From Campylobacteraceae bacterium (lineage in GTDB: Bacteria > Campylobacterota > Campylobacteria > Campylobacterales > Sulfurovaceae), in assembly GCA_027080995.1 (NCBI GenBank), contig JALWNT010000050.1, positions 1 through 48,387 on the forward strand: 48,387 nucleotides of DNA. Direction: 5' to 3'. The translations under genes were made by a program, and so were the position numbers. Below are positions 25,932 through 34,390 of this stretch, in pieces. The notes under the pieces were generated by a model that was given only the letters and a program-made list of their open reading frames with translations, ran no database searches and was not told the origin of the DNA. Each line of letters starts with the position of its first letter. Position 1 is the stretch's first letter.

Positions 25932-26016
25932 GGTTTCACTTGATGACGACAAAGGAGCGCTCAACCCGTGAAACGGGCGCTTGCGTTCGCGACTGCCAGA
26001 GTCATCGAGTGAAACC
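25932..26016 (+). ncRNA. Repeated structured RNA candidate, copy 3
   Basis: An 85-nt element with arms GGTTTCACTTGATGAC and GTCATCGAGTGAAACC; the single deviation is a U-G pair on the plus strand. It keeps the strips ACAAAGGAG and GACTGCCAGAG, the inner CGC/GCG helix, a CCCG/CGGG hairpin and a CGC-TT-GCG hairpin. TCTGAATAATG lies about 20 nt before it, as at copy 2, and could be a -10 box. GGTTGTTTTT follows directly and could end transcription. The element lies 63 nt before the exonuclease gene. Confidence 0.65.
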
Positions 26017-26039
26017 GGTTGTTTTTCAGAGGACTCTAT

Positions 26040-26045
26040 TATAAT
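26040..26045 (+). promoter_or_regulatory. -10 box for the exonuclease gene
   Basis: TATAAT in TATTATAATTTT, 34 nt before the ATG at 26080 and downstream of RNA copy 3. It implies the gene need not use the element as leader. Confidence 0.5.
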
Positions 26046-26079
26046 TTTAGCCAAACCCACCCAATAAGCAAGGTTGACA

Positions 26080-26880
26080 ATGATCTGCATCTTCGACTGC
26101 GAAACGATTCCCGACATCGAATTGATCCGCCGCAATTTCTCCGTGGAAGGGCTCACAGACGCCGCCGCGATCGCCAAAGCCCAAAGCGATTTTGCCGAGG
26201 CGCACAACGGCAACACCTTCCTCCCGCTGCCTTACCACCGTGTCGTCGCTCTCTCCGCCGTCATCGCCGACGACTTCGGGACTTTCCTCAAAGTGGGAGA
26301 TTTCGGCAACGGTAGCGACGAAGAGAAGGCGATCATCCGCCACTTCTTCGACTACATCGAAGAGCGCAATCCCCGGCTCGTCTCCTTCAACGGACGGGGC
26401 TTCGATATGCCGATGTTGCTGATCCGGGCGATGAAATACAACCTCTCCTTCCCCGCCTGGTTCGATCAAAACAACCCCCAACTCAACAAAACCAAATGGG
26501 AAAACTACCGTCAACGCTACTCCGAGGAATTCCACACCGATCTGCTCGAGACCCTCGGCAATTTCGGCGCGGTACGCAACCTCAAACTCGACCTGCTCTG
26601 CACGATGGCCGGAATCCCGGGCAAATACGACGTCAGCGGCGACCAGGTCACCGACCTCTACTTCGCCGGCGAACTGGAGAAGATCCGCGAATACTGCCAA
26701 TCCGATGTCCTCAACACCTACTGGCTCTGGCTCAAATACGAACTCCTCAAGGGCAAACTCACCCCGGAGGATTACGCCCGTTCGCTGGGAGAGATGAGAG
26801 AGAAAATGCCCCAGGATCGGGGCTACTACGCCCCCTTCGCCCGGGCAATCGACGAAGAGTTGGGACGGCTGGAGATTTGA
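26080..26880 (+). CDS. Predicted 3'-5' exonuclease related to the PolB exonuclease domain
   Basis: DEDD-type nuclease. The 266 residues start MICIFDCETIPD, giving the motif I D-x-E pair. LVSFNGRGFDMPMLLIRA is the exo II region with N/D, and YCQSDVLNTYWLWLK is exo III with D. The text LDLLCTMAGIPGKYDVSGDQV is as I remember from this conserved bacterial family. AAGG lies 7 nt before ATG 26080; a TTG at 26074 is in frame. It is single-standing and its DNA or RNA substrate is not known. Confidence 0.85.
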   Translation: MICIFDCETIPDIELIRRNFSVEGLTDAAAIAKAQSDFAEAHNGNTFLPLPYHRVVALSAVIADDFGTFLKVGDFGNGSDEEKAIIRHFFDYIEERNPRLVSFNGRGFDMPMLLIRAMKYNLSFPAWFDQNNPQLNKTKWENYRQRYSEEFHTDLLETLGNFGAVRNLKLDLLCTMAGIPGKYDVSGDQVTDLYFAGELEKIREYCQSDVLNTYWLWLKYELLKGKLTPEDYARSLGEMREKMPQDRGYYAPFARAIDEELGRLEI

Positions 26881-27115
26881 CTTGGTTTGCATTGGATATA
26901 ATCATATAATTTTTAATCCCGAAAAGGTAAGCGGAAGTGAGTTCATTCAGTCATTGGTCATTGGTGATTGGTCATTTGGAGGCGGGGCTTCAGCCCTGCC
27001 TTGCGGGACTGAAGTCCCGCCTCCATTTCGATAAAAGCGTTGCAAAGCAACGCAAACCCAAACCATTCACCATTCGAAAGCATAGCTTCCTCCTCCCCAC
27101 TCCTTACTCCTCACT
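26881..27115 (+). repeat. Intergenic mosaic exonuclease-hisH
   Basis: TCATTGG heptads (26951-26979), two palindromes (26982-27000 GGCTTCAGCC core; 27003-27020 GCGGGACTGAAGTCCCGC), and a GCGTTGC/GCAACGC hairpin with loop AAA (27037-27053). G-free CACTCCT heptads (about 27089-27115) run into the hisH start hairpin. Confidence 0.85.
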
Positions 27116-27152
27116 CGATCATTTTGCACCCGTAGGGAGCACAAAATGATCG
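27116..27152 (+). promoter_or_regulatory. Start-site hairpin of hisH
   Basis: CGATCATTTTG (27116-27126) and CAAAATGATCG (27142-27152) pair perfectly over 11 bp. The 15-nt loop carries the Shine-Dalgarno GGGAG (27135-27139), and the ATG (27146) is in the 3' arm. Confidence 0.75.
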
Positions 27153-27757
27153 CCGTCGTCGACTACAATATGGGCAACCTCGGCTCCGTCCTCAACGCCT
27201 TCGCCAAAGTGGGGGCCAAAGCGGAGCTGGTCAGCGATCCCGAACGTCTCAAAGCCTACGATCGGGTCCAGCTGCCCGGCGTAGGGGCCTTCCCCGACGC
27301 GATGCGCTCTTTGGAGGACTCGGGAATGGCCGAGGCGATCCGGGACTTCGCCCAAAGCGGCAAGCCGCTGATGGGGACCTGCTTGGGGATGCAGCTGCTC
27401 TTCGACGAAAGCGAAGAGTTCGGTGCGCACAAGGGGCTGGGGCTGATCCCGGGGCGGGTCATCCGCTTCGACGAGAGGAAGTTCGACCGCCCCCACAAGA
27501 TCCCGCATATGGGGTGGAACGAACTCTTCGTCCAGAAGGATTCTCCCATCTTTGCGGGGCTTCCCCGGGAATTTTACCTCTATTTCGTCCACTCCTATCA
27601 CGCCGTCTGCGACGACGCCTACGCCATCGGCAAGACCCACTACGGCTACGATTTCGTCAGCGCCGTCCAGCGCGAAAACGTCTATGGCTTCCAACCCCAC
27701 CCGGAAAAGAGCCACAACCACGGGCTGAAAATCGTGGAAAATTTCACGAAACTGTGA
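27146..27757 (+). CDS. hisH: Imidazole glycerol phosphate synthase, glutaminase subunit HisH
   Basis: Releases ammonia from glutamine for HisF in histidine synthesis. The 203 residues show the class I amidotransferase triad: Cys79 in MGTCLGMQLLF and the His/Glu of FQPHPEKS near the C-terminus. VDYNMGNLGSV and LPGVGAF are typical HisH blocks. hisA follows by 139 nt. hisF is not in the window. Confidence 0.96.
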   Translation: MIAVVDYNMGNLGSVLNAFAKVGAKAELVSDPERLKAYDRVQLPGVGAFPDAMRSLEDSGMAEAIRDFAQSGKPLMGTCLGMQLLFDESEEFGAHKGLGLIPGRVIRFDERKFDRPHKIPHMGWNELFVQKDSPIFAGLPREFYLYFVHSYHAVCDDAYAIGKTHYGYDFVSAVQRENVYGFQPHPEKSHNHGLKIVENFTKL

Positions 27758-27874
27758 TCAGTCGCACGTCGCAAGCACGGGGCTACGCCCCTCAAGTCGC
27801 AAGTAAAGGAAAGCAATGAAATTGTTCTTGAATCAAAGAAACCATTCATCATTCATCATTCATCATTCATCATC
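27758..27874 (+). repeat. Intergenic mosaic hisH-hisA
   Basis: GTCGCAA-like words around a GGGGCTACGCCCC hairpin (27779-27791), then five ATTCATC heptads (27843-27874), G-free on the gene strand, ending at the hisA start hairpin. Confidence 0.8.
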
Positions 27875-27898
27875 CATTTTCGACGGAGGTCGAAAATG
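27875..27898 (+). promoter_or_regulatory. Start-site hairpin of hisA
   Basis: CATTTTCGAC (27875-27884) pairs with GTCGAAAATG (27889-27898). The 4-nt loop GGAG is the Shine-Dalgarno core itself, and the ATG ends the 3' arm. Confidence 0.75.
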
Positions 27899-28612
27899 AC
27901 CATCCTCCCCGCCATCGATCTCAAAGACGGCAAAGCGGTTCGCCTCTCCAAAGGGCTGATGGATTCGGCCAAGATCTACAACGACGAACCCTGGCAGGTG
28001 GCCAAGCATTTCGAAGAGCTCGGAAGCGAATGGCTTCATCTGGTGGACCTCAACGGCGCCTTCGCCGGGGAACCCAAAAACCTGGAGCAGATCCGCAAGA
28101 TTCGCGAAAACTGTAACCTGAAAATGGAGCTCGGCGGAGGAATCCGGGACGAAGAGACGATCCGGATGTACCTGGATCTGGGAGTCGATCGTCTGATCCT
28201 CGGCTCCGTCGCCGTCAAAAACCCCGATTTCGTCCGCGACATGGCGGCCAAATACCCCATCGTCGTCGGCATCGACGCCATCGACGGGATGGTCGCAGTC
28301 GAAGGATGGGCGCAGGTGAGCCAAATGAGAGCCACCGACCTCGCTCGGGCCTTCGCCGACGCCGGCGTCGAAGCGATCATCTGCACCGACGTGGGGCGCG
28401 ACGGGATGCTCAGCGGGATCAACGTGGAGTTCACACGCTCCATCGCCGAAGCGAGCGGCCTGCCCACCATCGCCAGCGGCGGGCTCAAAGACATCGAGGA
28501 TATCCGCAGGCTCATCGAGGCGGGGATCTACGGCACCATCGTCGGCAAAGCCTTTTATGAGGGGACCCTCGATCTGGCCGAAGCTTTCCGACTCGCCCGG
28601 GAGGCTGAGTGA
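27896..28612 (+). CDS. hisA: Phosphoribosylformimino-AICAR-phosphate isomerase HisA
   Basis: TIM-barrel isomerase of the fourth histidine step. The 238 residues begin [17 protein letters not shown] with the catalytic Asp8. Phosphate-binding repeats are visible as [11 protein letters not shown] and [12 protein letters not shown], and [13 protein letters not shown] holds the second catalytic Asp. prmA starts at the last base of the hisA stop codon, so the two are translationally coupled. Confidence 0.96.
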   Translation: MTILPAIDLKDGKAVRLSKGLMDSAKIYNDEPWQVAKHFEELGSEWLHLVDLNGAFAGEPKNLEQIRKIRENCNLKMELGGGIRDEETIRMYLDLGVDRLILGSVAVKNPDFVRDMAAKYPIVVGIDAIDGMVAVEGWAQVSQMRATDLARAFADAGVEAIICTDVGRDGMLSGINVEFTRSIAEASGLPTIASGGLKDIEDIRRLIEAGIYGTIVGKAFYEGTLDLAEAFRLAREAE

Positions 28613-29421
28613 TGCAAGAACGCTACAGCGAACTCCGCTTCCTCACCGAGCCCGCCTTCGTCGACCTGCTGGCCGACTTCATCGCCTCGGTCAGCGACGA
28701 AGCGATCGAATACGGCAACGACCGGGTGATCCTGCGTACCGAATCCGATACCGCCCCCGTCGTCGACGCGGTCCGAAAGCTCGCCCAAGAGGCGGAAATC
28801 CCTCTTGCGATCGAAGAGGAGGAGAAAGAGAACGTCGACTGGATCCAAAGCTATCAGGATTCGGTCCAACCGATCGAAGCGGGGCCTTTCTACATCCATC
28901 CCGAATGGTACGCCCCCAAAGAAGGCAAGATCAATATCCTCATCAACCCCGCTCTCGCATTCGGCTCCGGCCACCACGCCACGACCCACAGTTGCCTGGA
29001 GGTCCTGGGCCAGCGGGTCCGGCAGGGGGATACTCTGCTGGATGTGGGCTGCGGCAGCGGGATCCTGGCCCTGGCGGCCCGCAAACTCGGCGCGCAGGTG
29101 GAGCTTTGCGACACCGATCCTCTGGCGGTACAGAGCGCCGCGGAAAACTTCGCCCTCAACGGCGAAAGCTACGAAGCCATCTGGGAAGGCTCCGCCCACA
29201 AAAGCGGCAAAAGCTACGACGTGGTCGTCGCCAACATCATCGCCGACGTCCTCAAAGCCATCGCCCCCCAGCTCAAAGCCCGCCTAAAGCCGGGCGGCAC
29301 CCTGATCCTTTCGGGAATCCTGGACAAAAAGGAAGACTCCGTCACCGAAGCCTTCGAAGATCTCGAACTCCAGGAGCGCAGGGGGCGGGACGAGTGGGTC
29401 ACTCTCGTTTACCGGGCGTAG
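28612..29421 (+). CDS. prmA: Ribosomal protein L11 methyltransferase PrmA
   Basis: SAM-dependent methyltransferase that trimethylates ribosomal protein L11. The 269 residues start [10 protein letters not shown] at 28612 (TGATG overlap with hisA; GGGAGG upstream). Motifs: NPALAFGSGHHATTHSCL, SAM motif I LLDVGCGSGILALAARKLGA, and VVANIIADVLKAIAP. Its place before ftsH is as I recall from Campylobacter; the fusion to a his unit is local. Confidence 0.95.
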   Translation: MQERYSELRFLTEPAFVDLLADFIASVSDEAIEYGNDRVILRTESDTAPVVDAVRKLAQEAEIPLAIEEEEKENVDWIQSYQDSVQPIEAGPFYIHPEWYAPKEGKINILINPALAFGSGHHATTHSCLEVLGQRVRQGDTLLDVGCGSGILALAARKLGAQVELCDTDPLAVQSAAENFALNGESYEAIWEGSAHKSGKSYDVVVANIIADVLKAIAPQLKARLKPGGTLILSGILDKKEDSVTEAFEDLELQERRGRDEWVTLVYRA

Positions 29422-29568
29422 GCCCGTTCCCTGCTCGGGAAGGGCAAAGATGAGAAAAATTATCCACTTTCTTGCCGATCGACAGGATTTTTAACCATAA
29501 ATACCCGGAATTTTTGATACAGTCGCACATTATTTCTTTCAAAAAAATTTCAGAACCAAAGGAACTCT

Positions 29569-31674
29569 ATGGCCAACGATCCCAACAAGAACAAAAACAA
29601 CAAAAACAATTTCTTCAACGACAACCCGCTGCTGGCGTTCGCGCTCTTCTCCATCGTCATCATTCTCGTCTTCAAACTCCTCATCGGCGATCAGAGCGGG
29701 AGCTTCAACCAAATGATGATGGGGCAAAACCGGGGCATCGCCGTCACCAAGAAAGTCAGCTACTCCGAGGTGAAAAAACTCGCCAAAGAGGGCAAAATCC
29801 TCAAGGTCAAAATCACCCCCACCGCCATCGAAGCCCTGGGCGAAGAGGGGGAACGGAAGGTACGCTACATCGCCGAGAGGATCCCCACCAACGATCCCGA
29901 CTTCATCAAGATCCTGGACGAAAAGAACATCCCTTACGACGGCGTGATGGGCAACGGATTCGTCAGCGAAATGATCAGTATGCTGCTGCCGATACTGATC
30001 TTCTTCGCCATCTGGATCTTCCTCGCCAAACGGATGTCCAAGGGGATGGGCGGCGGCATCCTCGGCGTCGGCAAAGCCGGCAAACTGATCAACAGTGAAA
30101 AACCCGACGTCAAATTCGACGACGTCGCCGGCGTGGACGAAGCCAAGGAGGAGGTCAAAGAGATCGTCGACTTCCTCAAATACCCCGAGCGTTACATCGC
30201 CTTGGGGGCCAAAATCCCCAAAGGCGTCCTGCTCGTGGGCCCTCCGGGTACCGGAAAGACCCTGCTGGCCAAAGCGGTCGCCGGAGAGGCGAGTGTGCCT
30301 TTCTTCTCCGTCAACGGATCGAGTTTCATCGAAATGTTCGTCGGCGTCGGTGCCAGCCGGGTGCGTGACCTCTTCGAGCAGGCGAAAAAAGAGGCCCCCT
30401 CGATCATCTTCATCGATGAGATCGACGCCATCGGAAAGAGCCGGACCTCCGGCGGCCCGATGGGCGGCAACGACGAGCGGGAACAGACGCTCAACCAGCT
30501 CCTGGCCGAAATGGACGGCTTCGGCTCCGACACCCCCGTCATCGTCCTTGCGGCCACCAACCGCCCCGAAGTCCTCGACCCCGCGCTGCTGCGTGCCGGA
30601 CGCTTCGACCGGCAAGTCCTCGTGGACAAGCCCGACTTCGAAGGGCGCCTGGCGATTTTGAAAATCCATAGTCGGGATGTCAAACTCGCCCCCGACGTGG
30701 ATTTGGAAGAGGTAGCCAAAGCGACCGCCGGCCTCGCCGGGGCCGATCTGGCCAACATTATCAACGAAGCGGCCCTGCTGGCCGGCCGTCAAAACAAGAA
30801 GCAGATCGAGCAGTCCGATCTGATGGAGGCGATCGAACGCGCCTTCGTCGGCTTGGAGAAGAAAAACCGCAAAATCAACGACCTCGAAAAACGGATCGTC
30901 AGCTACCACGAGAGCGGCCACGCCCTGATGGCGGAGCTCACCGAGGGCGCGACCCGCGTCACCAAAGTCTCCATCATCCCCCGGGGGCTGGGCGCTTTGG
31001 GCTACACGCTGCACCTTCCCGACGAAGAGAACCGCTTCCTCAAGCAGAAGCACGAACTCCTCGCCGAAATCGACGTGCTGCTGGGAGGGCGGGCCGCCGA
31101 GGAGATCTTCATCGGCGACATTTCCACCGGGGCGGGCAACGACCTGCAGCGCGCCACCGACATCATCAAAGATATGATCACCAAATACGGGATGAGCGAC
31201 GTCGCCGGCCTGATGGTCCTGGAAAAAAACGCCGGCGGCGCCTTCCTCAATGGAGGCCAGGTGATCAAGGATTACAGTGAAAAGACCGCCGAGGCGATCG
31301 ACGAAGCGGTCAAGAAACTCCTCGACGAGCGTTACGCCCACGTCAAACAGACGCTCAAGGATTACGGCGAAGCGATCCACGAAATGGCCAAGGTCCTTCT
31401 GGATGTCGAAGTGATCGAGGGGTGCAAGGTGCGTGAAATCATCGAAGAGTTCGAAAAGCGCCACCATCTCCCCAGCCGCCTCGCCCACAACGACAAAGTG
31501 GAGCAAGAGCGCTGCGAACGGGAAGAACGGGCCAAAAAACGGGCCGAAGAAAACGCGCAGAAGAATGCCGATACCCAAACGCATACCGGCGAAGGCGACA
31601 GCTCCGCTCCCGCGGCACAGGAGGCTTCGGCTGCGCAAAAATCCGAGGCGGATGACGGAAAGCCCGAGGCGTGA
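29569..31674 (+). CDS. ftsH: ATP-dependent zinc metalloprotease FtsH
   Basis: Membrane-anchored AAA protease that degrades misfolded membrane proteins and regulators. The 701 residues have two N-terminal helices ([20 protein letters not shown] and a second near residue 140: [18 protein letters not shown]). Then Walker [21 protein letters not shown], Walker B IIFIDEID, the second region of homology ([18 protein letters not shown]) and the zinc motif HESGH. The C-terminal tail is Ala/Glu-rich. AAAGGAA precedes the ATG. pssA overlaps its stop. Confidence 0.97.
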   Translation: MANDPNKNKNNKNNFFNDNPLLAFALFSIVIILVFKLLIGDQSGSFNQMMMGQNRGIAVTKKVSYSEVKKLAKEGKILKVKITPTAIEALGEEGERKVRYIAERIPTNDPDFIKILDEKNIPYDGVMGNGFVSEMISMLLPILIFFAIWIFLAKRMSKGMGGGILGVGKAGKLINSEKPDVKFDDVAGVDEAKEEVKEIVDFLKYPERYIALGAKIPKGVLLVGPPGTGKTLLAKAVAGEASVPFFSVNGSSFIEMFVGVGASRVRDLFEQAKKEAPSIIFIDEIDAIGKSRTSGGPMGGNDEREQTLNQLLAEMDGFGSDTPVIVLAATNRPEVLDPALLRAGRFDRQVLVDKPDFEGRLAILKIHSRDVKLAPDVDLEEVAKATAGLAGADLANIINEAALLAGRQNKKQIEQSDLMEAIERAFVGLEKKNRKINDLEKRIVSYHESGHALMAELTEGATRVTKVSIIPRGLGALGYTLHLPDEENRFLKQKHELLAEIDVLLGGRAAEEIFIGDISTGAGNDLQRATDIIKDMITKYGMSDVAGLMVLEKNAGGAFLNGGQVIKDYSEKTAEAIDEAVKKLLDERYAHVKQTLKDYGEAIHEMAKVLLDVEVIEGCKVREIIEEFEKRHHLPSRLAHNDKVEQERCEREERAKKRAEENAQKNADTQTHTGEGDSSAPAAQEASAAQKSEADDGKPEA

Positions 31675-31676
31675 GT

Positions 31677-32399
31677 ATGCCCTCCCGAAAACCCCGCCTC
31701 GTCTACATCCTCCCCAATCTTTTCACCGCCGCCTCCATCTTTACCGGCATTTTGAGCATCGTCGAAGCAAGCCGGGGAGAGTTCGAGCCTGCCGCCTGGC
31801 TGATCTTTCTCTCCCTGATTTTCGACGGCCTCGACGGACGCGTCGCCCGGATCACCCAGACCACCAGCCGCTTCGGTATGGAGTTCGACTCCCTCGCCGA
31901 CATCGTCGCTTTCGGCACCGCTCCGGCGCTGCTGCTCTATTTCCAGATCGGCAAAGAGTACGGGCGCTTCGGGGTCCTCGTCACGGCGCTCTATGTCATC
32001 TTCGGCGCTATCCGCCTAGCCCGTTTCAATGTCACCAACGCCCAAAACGACCCCTCGGTCTTTATCGGCCTTCCCATCCCCACCGCCGCCGTTTTCATCG
32101 CCTCTTGGTCCCTGCTCCTGCAAAAGCAACCCCTCCCCGCGCTGCAAACCCTGCTGCTGATTCTCAGTCTGGGGGTCGCTCTGCTGATGGTCAGCAACAT
32201 CCGCTACCCCTCCTTCAAACGCATCGACCTCGACCGTCCGATGATGCTCAAGACTCTCGTGCTTCTCACCCTCGTCGCCTCCACCCTCTACCTCTTCCCC
32301 GCCGAAGGCCTCGGCCTCGTCATCCTCGCCTACATCCTCTACGGCCCCATCCGCGGAGTGCGGCTCTTTCTGGAAAAACGGAAGAGTGTTCGTCGTTAG
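31677..32399 (+). CDS. pssA: CDP-diacylglycerol--serine O-phosphatidyltransferase
   Basis: Inner-membrane enzyme making phosphatidylserine, the precursor of phosphatidylethanolamine. About 240 residues with roughly seven helices. The CDP-alcohol phosphotransferase motif DGX2ARX8GX3DX3D is exact (FDGLDGRVARITQT, then GMEFDSLAD). I use the ATG at 31677; a GTG at 31671 overlaps the ftsH stop and is also possible. It is co-transcribed with prmA and ftsH. Confidence 0.93.
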   Translation: MPSRKPRLVYILPNLFTAASIFTGILSIVEASRGEFEPAAWLIFLSLIFDGLDGRVARITQTTSRFGMEFDSLADIVAFGTAPALLLYFQIGKEYGRFGVLVTALYVIFGAIRLARFNVTNAQNDPSVFIGLPIPTAAVFIASWSLLLQKQPLPALQTLLLILSLGVALLMVSNIRYPSFKRIDLDRPMMLKTLVLLTLVASTLYLFPAEGLGLVILAYILYGPIRGVRLFLEKRKSVRR

Positions 32400-32490
32400 T
32401 CGTTTGTCGTTTGAACGTTCGCTATGCTCACTTTTAGACTGCTGAATTCCAAAAGGAATAGTAGCCCCTACAAGACGACAGCAAATCGCG

Positions 32491-32526
32491 TTTTCTTTGT
32501 CGCGAAACAAAGAAAAAGAAATGAAG
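32491..32526. repeat. Second copy of the 36-nt palindromic repeat
   Basis: Identical over 36 nt to 16573-16608. The arms are TTTCTTTGT and ACAAAGAAA with loop CGCGAA. Confidence 0.8.
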
Positions 32527-32560
32527 GAGGGAATTCCACGGTGTGTGAGAGGCGTGACTT

Positions 32561-32582
32561 GTAGGTTTGAGCGTGTCAAACG
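32561..32582 (-). repeat. GTTTGA/TCAAAC hairpin, family copy 4
   Basis: On the minus strand CGTTTGACACGCTCAAACCTAC; the arms GTTTGA/TCAAAC and the CTAC tail are kept. Confidence 0.75.
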
Positions 32583-32664
32583 CCACAGGGATAGGCACAA
32601 GGAGGCTTTCACAAAAATTTCCATCACACAGAAAGCTCATTATGGCGGATAATCTTTTTCGGGG

Positions 32665-32687
32665 ACGCTTGGCACGGCCAAACCTAC
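32665..32687 (+). repeat. TTGGC/GCCAA hairpin, family copy 5
   Basis: ACGCTTGGCACGGCCAAA with tail CCTAC; the arms TTGGC/GCCAA have loop ACG. Confidence 0.75.
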
Positions 32688-32743
32688 ACCCCAATATACC
32701 AATAACCAATACACCAATACACTAATAACAAAGATGCCGATTT

Positions 32744-33502
32744 TCAAAGAAAATCGGCATCCCTCATACTCGCCGCCGCCGGATTGCGCCGCTTCTTCAA
32801 CTCCATATCGATCGGCTTGAGATCCAGAGGGCGCAGGGAGGCGACGGTACCGCTGCGGACCCCTTCGCTGGGGGGGTCGTAAAGCAGAAAGCCGTTTTCG
32901 TAGAGCCCCATCCGCACCGGCGTCGCGCTGGAGTAGGTCGTCACGATCACATCATCCGAGACGATGCGACGCAATTCGCCAAAATACTCCCGGGTCCAAA
33001 GCAGGGGATTTTTCTTGGGACTGAAGGGGTCCTGATAGACGATATCGACGGGCCGATCGATTTCGGGAATCCGTTTCCGGGCGTCGCCGAAGAGGATCTT
33101 GATGCGAAAACGCTCCTCTTCATACACGCCTTCCCGGCTCACCGCTTCGATGATCGGCCGCAGCGGCTCAAACTCCGGCGGATAGTCGAATCGCTCCAAC
33201 GAAGCCACCAATTCCCGGTCGAATTCGGGAGAGAGGATCGTGACTCTGCGCGGACCGGGAAGCTCCCAAAGATGATAAAGGGTCGTCCAACTGTTGTACC
33301 CCAGACCGAAACAGACATCGAGGATCGTGATCTCCTCTTTGGGAGGCAGAAGGGAAAAGGCGGGCAGGATGTGCTTTTGCAGCGATTCGCGCAGCGCGCC
33401 GTCGCGGGTGGAGTGGTAACACTCGTCGAACCGTTCGGAGTAGAGAGTGACGCTCCCGTCGGCGGTGCGTACGGGACGTTTCCTGTCGGCAGAATGTGGC
33501 AT
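32744..33502 (-). CDS. MnmC-like tRNA methyltransferase domain protein
   Basis: Resembles the methyltransferase half of MnmC, which finishes 5-methylaminomethyl-2-thiouridine at tRNA position 34. The 252 residues contain the SAM motif ITILDVCFGLGYNSW and the MnmC-style YQDPFSPKKNPLLWTREYF, with TYSSATPVRMGLYENGF near the end. The FAD oxidase half of E. coli MnmC is absent. ATG 33502 follows the previous stop by 8 nt; no strong ribosome binding site is visible, so coupling is likely. It is the third gene of the luxS unit. Confidence 0.75.
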   Translation of the reverse strand: MPHSADRKRPVRTADGSVTLYSERFDECYHSTRDGALRESLQKHILPAFSLLPPKEEITILDVCFGLGYNSWTTLYHLWELPGPRRVTILSPEFDRELVASLERFDYPPEFEPLRPIIEAVSREGVYEEERFRIKILFGDARKRIPEIDRPVDIVYQDPFSPKKNPLLWTREYFGELRRIVSDDVIVTTYSSATPVRMGLYENGFLLYDPPSEGVRSGTVASLRPLDLKPIDMELKKRRNPAAASMRDADFL

Positions 33503-33510
33503 TGCGCGGA

Positions 33511-33819
33511 TCAGAAGCCCACTTCGTCCAACTCTTTGAACTTGAAGCCTTCGATGACCAGCTCGATGTCGTCCTGGCCGGGGCGCCGGGCGAGGACCAT
33601 CATCCCCGCCTCCATCAGATCCATCGCGTTTTCGTAGCGGTTTTCCAGGACGGCAAAGTCGATCCAATCCGCCCCCGTCTCCTCCCAGGAGGGGTGGAAA
33701 GTGACCGAACGCACCACCCCCTCGTCGAAATCGATCAGAGCCCACTGCTCCGCTTCGGCCCGGGGGACGATCTTCGCCTTTTTGGGGTCGTCACCCCGCA
33801 CCGGCAGAACGATCAGCAT
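33511..33819 (-). CDS. Small conserved-looking protein downstream of luxS
   Basis: A 102-residue acidic protein starting [20 protein letters not shown]. The ATG overlaps the luxS end by 7 nt (the TGCTGA context), so it is coupled. The N-terminal IVLPV strand followed by WALIDFDEG loosely recalls NifX/NifB-type dinitrogenase cofactor-binding folds, but the identity is weak and I do not claim it. It lies between luxS and the MnmC-like gene in one minus-strand unit. Confidence 0.65.
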   Translation of the reverse strand: MLIVLPVRGDDPKKAKIVPRAEAEQWALIDFDEGVVRSVTFHPSWEETGADWIDFAVLENRYENAMDLMEAGMMVLARRPGQDDIELVIEGFKFKELDEVGF

Positions 33820-34328
33820 GTCGCCCCCTCGATCTTCTCGGGATCGAGCTTCAGCGCTTCGTTGTCCATTATGCCGATTCCCTTCTCCAGGACCTCCCGG
33901 GCGATCTGTTGCGCCTCTTCGAGGGAGTGCATTTTGCAACTGCCGCACTGGTAGATGTTGAGCTCGGGGATGGCCTCCTGGGAAGGCACGGCCAAGACAT
34001 CCTCCATCGACGCCCGCCACGCCTCGGCCACCTGCAGCTCCGAGGGCTTGCCGATCAGCGACATATAGAAGCCGGTGCGGCATCCCATCGGCGAAATGTC
34101 GATGATTTCGACGCCGTCGCCGTTGAGATGCTCCCGCATAAAGCCGGCGAAGAGGTGCTCGAGGGTATGGATCCCCTTTTCGCTCATCATCTCTTCGTTG
34201 GGTTTGCAAAAGCGCAGATCGAAGACGGTGATGGTGTCTCCGCAGGGAGTTTGCATCGTCTTGGCCACCCGGACGGCGGGGGCGGGCATACGGGTATGAT
34301 CCACCATAAACGAATCGAGCATCGGCAT
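33813..34328 (-). CDS. luxS: S-ribosylhomocysteine lyase LuxS
   Basis: Cleaves S-ribosylhomocysteine to homocysteine and DPD, the precursor of autoinducer-2; part of the activated methyl cycle. The 171 residues include [11 protein letters not shown], the metal motif HTLEH (H54, E57, H58), [11 protein letters not shown] with catalytic Cys83, and the third metal ligand in QCGSC (C128). TATAAT lies 38 nt upstream. It heads a three-gene unit. Confidence 0.97.
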   Translation of the reverse strand: MPMLDSFMVDHTRMPAPAVRVAKTMQTPCGDTITVFDLRFCKPNEEMMSEKGIHTLEHLFAGFMREHLNGDGVEIIDISPMGCRTGFYMSLIGKPSELQVAEAWRASMEDVLAVPSQEAIPELNIYQCGSCKMHSLEEAQQIAREVLEKGIGIMDNEALKLDPEKIEGATC

Positions 34329-34365
34329 TGTCTGATCCTTTGATTTTCTAAAGATTAAGCGAGGG

Positions 34366-34371
34366 ATTATA
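34366..34371 (-). promoter_or_regulatory. -10 box for luxS
   Basis: TATAAT on the minus strand in GCTATAATCCC, 38 nt before the luxS ATG. Confidence 0.55.
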
Positions 34372-34390
34372 GCACAGCCGGGCGGCCGCT

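Larger units (their letters stand above)
32400..32743. repeat. Intergenic mosaic in the convergent pssA/MnmC-like gap
   Basis: No gene is apparent in 344 nt. From left: GTCGTTT heptads (32395-32416), the TTTCTTTGT/ACAAAGAAA palindrome (32491-32526), two facing GTTTGRC hairpins (32561-32582 minus; 32665-32687 plus), then CCAATAC-type words with mixed 7/8-nt spacing (32690-32730). On the strand of each flanking gene the tract after its stop contains G, in line with the other loci. Confidence 0.75.

Noticed and set aside
26937-27149. 70-residue ORF between the exonuclease gene and hisH
   Set aside because: It consists of translated heptads and palindromes (SFSHWSLVIGHLEAG), as in other mosaics.
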